From DAOPYU01 sp942493245 (lineage in GTDB: Bacteria > Sumerlaeota > Sumerlaeia > UBA8349), in assembly GCA_942493245.1 (NCBI GenBank), contig OW818685.1, positions 1,116,001 to 1,180,000 of the forward strand: a DNA stretch of 64,000 nucleotides, read 5' to 3'. Position 1 is the stretch's first letter. Each line of letters opens with the position of its first letter. This document shows, in pieces, positions 62,312-64,000 of the stretch. The notes below the pieces were generated by a model. That model did no database searches, was not told the DNA's origin, and was given only the letters and a program-made list of their open reading frames with translations. A program made the translations under genes and the position numbers.

Positions 62312-63811
62312 TCAACGAGGGGAGAGAAATTCCCTGAGTTTCCTTTTCAACCCCGAAAGACCGGAATGTTTTCCCCATTCCGAAGCGGTGCGCCACTCCT
62401 GAAATCGCCGCCGGGCCAAGGGGTTGTCGGGGAATGCGAAGGCCTCGCCGGGGTGCGCGTTTGCGTCCGTGAGGTCCGGCCCATGTCGCGGGTTTCCGGC
62501 CCACTGGACCAGAGGGGCGTAGGCTTGCTCCGGCGCGTAGGCGTGGAGCAGGTAGGCGCGCGCGTGTTCCGCCCGTTCGCGAAGCGCATTCTGGGGACAC
62601 CCGGCCAGGTGGACGATCCGGTCGGCCAGTTCTGCCGCGTTTCCCGGAGCGAATCCGCCCACCAGATCTCTCTGCGTCAGATCCCGCGCCAGCTCGCACA
62701 CCGGCGTGGTGAGGACGGGCAATCTGGCCGCCACCCACTCGAGGATGCGGGTCCGGCTTCCCAACTCGCCTTCCAGGTTCTGCCGGTCGCAATTGATCGC
62801 CACATCGGCATCGAGGTAGAACCCGGGCACCTCGCGCGTGTCCACCCACCCGGCGAACAGGTAGCGGTCACGGTATGGGGAAGTCTGAACCCGTTGCTGG
62901 AAGCGTTGGAAGGTTTGCTCGTCGTGTCCGCCGATCGCGCCACCCGTTGACACAAAGACCATCCGGGGAACGCGTTCCAGGGCGGATTCGAGCGCGCGGA
63001 AAAGGGTTTCCTCATCCGCCCAGGTGTTGTATCCGCCCGTCCAGAGAACCACGAAAGCGTCCTGGGGGACACGCGTCCCCCGCAACGTGCCCGGCTGGGG
63101 GGAAAACTCGGTCAGGACGGCCGCGGGAGGCAATGCGCTCACGAGAGAACAGCCATCGGTCCACCGGTTCAACCGGCCACAGGCGCCCAGTTCTCCGGTC
63201 AGAGCCAGACGTTGGGCCTGGCTGCATGCCGACAACCGGTCGGAGCGCAACAGCGCGGGCAGCACATAGTCCCACTGACGGGCCAAGCCGTCGTCGGACC
63301 CGAAGCAGCGGGCCTGACTCTGGCGTTCGGTCATGGGGTGGCCGAAGAAGTCGCACCAGAGCGGCAACGTCCCACAGGCCTGGGCGCAGGCGGCGTTGAG
63401 AATGTCGGTGGTCGAGACGACCGCCCGGTAGGTGTGGCGACTCAACTGTTCTGAGACCATTTGGGGGAGTGGGGCGGAGGGCAGGGCCGTCGTGTCGGCG
63501 CCCAGATGGGGCGGGAGCATCGCGCTCTGGCATTCCGGATTGCCTCCGGGTGTCCCGTTTTCTCGGGCGCTTTCGAGCAATCGCATCCGGTGCAGCCGGG
63601 CGCCGGTTCCCGATTCGGCGTCTTTCCCGAACCGGACCTCGAGAATATCCACATCGAGTCCGCCCCGCAGCAGGGCGCGCGCAAAGCCCCAGAGCCGCAG
63701 ACCGGGCGCATAGAGCCGGTCGGGGTTTCCAAGCGGAAGCGGTCCCACACCGCACAAAAGAATGCGTGGGCAAACCCGTTCAGACGGCTTGGTGTTTTTC
63801 GGGTCGTTCAC
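62312..63811 (-). CDS. Glycosyltransferase, GT4-like
   Basis: 499 aa from a GTG start. The N-terminal domain has LLCGVGPLPLGNPDRLYAPG followed by WGFARALLRGG, and the C-terminal domain has FVVLWTGGYNTWADEETLFRAL and LFAGWVDTREVPGFYLDADVAINCDR, ending with the EWVAARLPVLTTPVCELA helix, all as in GT-B glycosyltransferases. The donor-binding E-x7-E is partly visible. The gene lies 32 bp after the flippase-like protein and is convergent with the other GT4, so the pair probably works on the same polysaccharide or glycolipid pathway. Confidence 0.75.
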   Translation of the reverse strand: MNDPKNTKPSERVCPRILLCGVGPLPLGNPDRLYAPGLRLWGFARALLRGGLDVDILEVRFGKDAESGTGARLHRMRLLESARENGTPGGNPECQSAMLPPHLGADTTALPSAPLPQMVSEQLSRHTYRAVVSTTDILNAACAQACGTLPLWCDFFGHPMTERQSQARCFGSDDGLARQWDYVLPALLRSDRLSACSQAQRLALTGELGACGRLNRWTDGCSLVSALPPAAVLTEFSPQPGTLRGTRVPQDAFVVLWTGGYNTWADEETLFRALESALERVPRMVFVSTGGAIGGHDEQTFQRFQQRVQTSPYRDRYLFAGWVDTREVPGFYLDADVAINCDRQNLEGELGSRTRILEWVAARLPVLTTPVCELARDLTQRDLVGGFAPGNAAELADRIVHLAGCPQNALRERAEHARAYLLHAYAPEQAYAPLVQWAGNPRHGPDLTDANAHPGEAFAFPDNPLARRRFQEWRTASEWGKHSGLSGLKRKLREFLSPR

Positions 63812-63843
63812 CTGCGCGGTTTCCCTTCGATCCGGCGGGTTTT

Positions 63844-64000
63844 CATTTCTCGGTTACCGCTTTGGCTTCTTCCTCGGCCGCCTCGACTTCATCCATCGAG
63901 ACATGCCAGAACCAGGCCCACGGCATCCCGATCAGGATCAGAGGAACCCATTGACTCAGGTGCGCGAGGATTGCGCAGCTGACCACCAGCGAGTCGTTCG
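63844..64000 (-). CDS. C-terminus of a membrane protein, possibly flippase-like (partial)
   Basis: An open minus-strand frame enters from the window end and stops at TGA 63844-63846. It contains one hydrophobic segment (AILAHLSQWVPLILIGMPWAW) and a short charged tail with EVEAAEEEAKAVTEK. The pattern S-x-x-xHLxQxxPLxLxG resembles the last helix of lysylphosphatidylglycerol-synthase/YbhN-type flippase-like proteins that often neighbour glycosyltransferases. The identification is tentative because only 51 residues are visible. Confidence 0.45.

Noticed and set aside
1..64000. Search for rRNA, tRNA, riboswitch, phage and restriction/defence genes
   Set aside because: No conserved tRNA T-loop pattern, rRNA segment, known riboswitch core, integrase or defence enzyme was recognised by eye; covariance-model searches would be needed to exclude small RNAs.

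Overview
This 64 kb window is a G+C-rich chromosomal segment of a motile, Gram-negative bacterium, probably an uncultured lineage near the PVC/Sumerlaeota/Hydrogenedentota neighbourhood. The evidence is a complete flagellar basal-body/hook cluster, lipoprotein and Tat signals, a heptosyltransferase-type enzyme, a G|FTLIE prepilin whose downstream sequence resembles those lineages, and intergenic regions full of dispersed palindromic repeats. The phylum is an inference and cannot be proven from this window. No rRNA, tRNA, CRISPR array, prophage or transposase was seen.

Layout. 0.15-16 kb (+): a flagellar block. A FlrB/FlrC-like kinase and sigma-54 activator come first, then a near-consensus -24/-12 promoter, then flgB-flgC-fliE, fliF-G-H-I, a nested palindromic repeat, fliJ, a motE-like gene, fliK, flgD, flgE and a strong terminator. 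16-22.5 kb: a GAF/zinc-knuckle protein, xseA (-), a short solute-binding-like lipoprotein, an acetyltransferase/methyltransferase pair (-) and mtlD. 22.5-30.1 kb: a MITE-like repeat, an M16 metallopeptidase, a small membrane protein, and a sigma-54 activator translationally coupled to a sensor kinase with degenerate ATP-binding motifs. 30.4-38 kb: a secreted GH2 glycosidase divergent from an oppBCDF transporter that has no binding protein nearby. 38-46 kb (-): cutC, a PTS EIIA domain, a short N-acetylglutamate-synthase-like GNAT, yjbQ, a xylulokinase-type kinase, pfkA, an orphan cheW and an L-fucose isomerase family gene. 46.4-50.4 kb (+): a sigma-54 activator with an unphosphorylatable receiver, a WHy/LEA-2 protein and an orphan prepilin. 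50.7-64 kb: a Tat-exported Gfo/Idh/MocA oxidoreductase, an SDR, a GT9 heptosyltransferase, a kinesin-light-chain-type TPR protein, ftsK, a CheY-like protein, a GT4 with an inserted domain, a second glycosyltransferase and the end of a flippase-like membrane protein.

How it fits together. The first 16 kb read as a two-tier flagellar regulon: the kinase/activator pair most likely fires the sigma-54 promoter in front of flgB. The middle of the window is carbohydrate scavenging: an exported glycosidase, a peptide/oligosaccharide-type ABC importer, sugar isomerase and kinases, phosphofructokinase, mannitol-phosphate dehydrogenase and an EIIA domain that may act as a regulator. Three separate sigma-54 activators lie in 64 kb, and two of them have a degenerate partner or receiver. 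Intergenic spacers over about 250 bp are mostly dispersed palindromes of several recurring types, some with terminal inverted repeats, and some probably serve as terminators.
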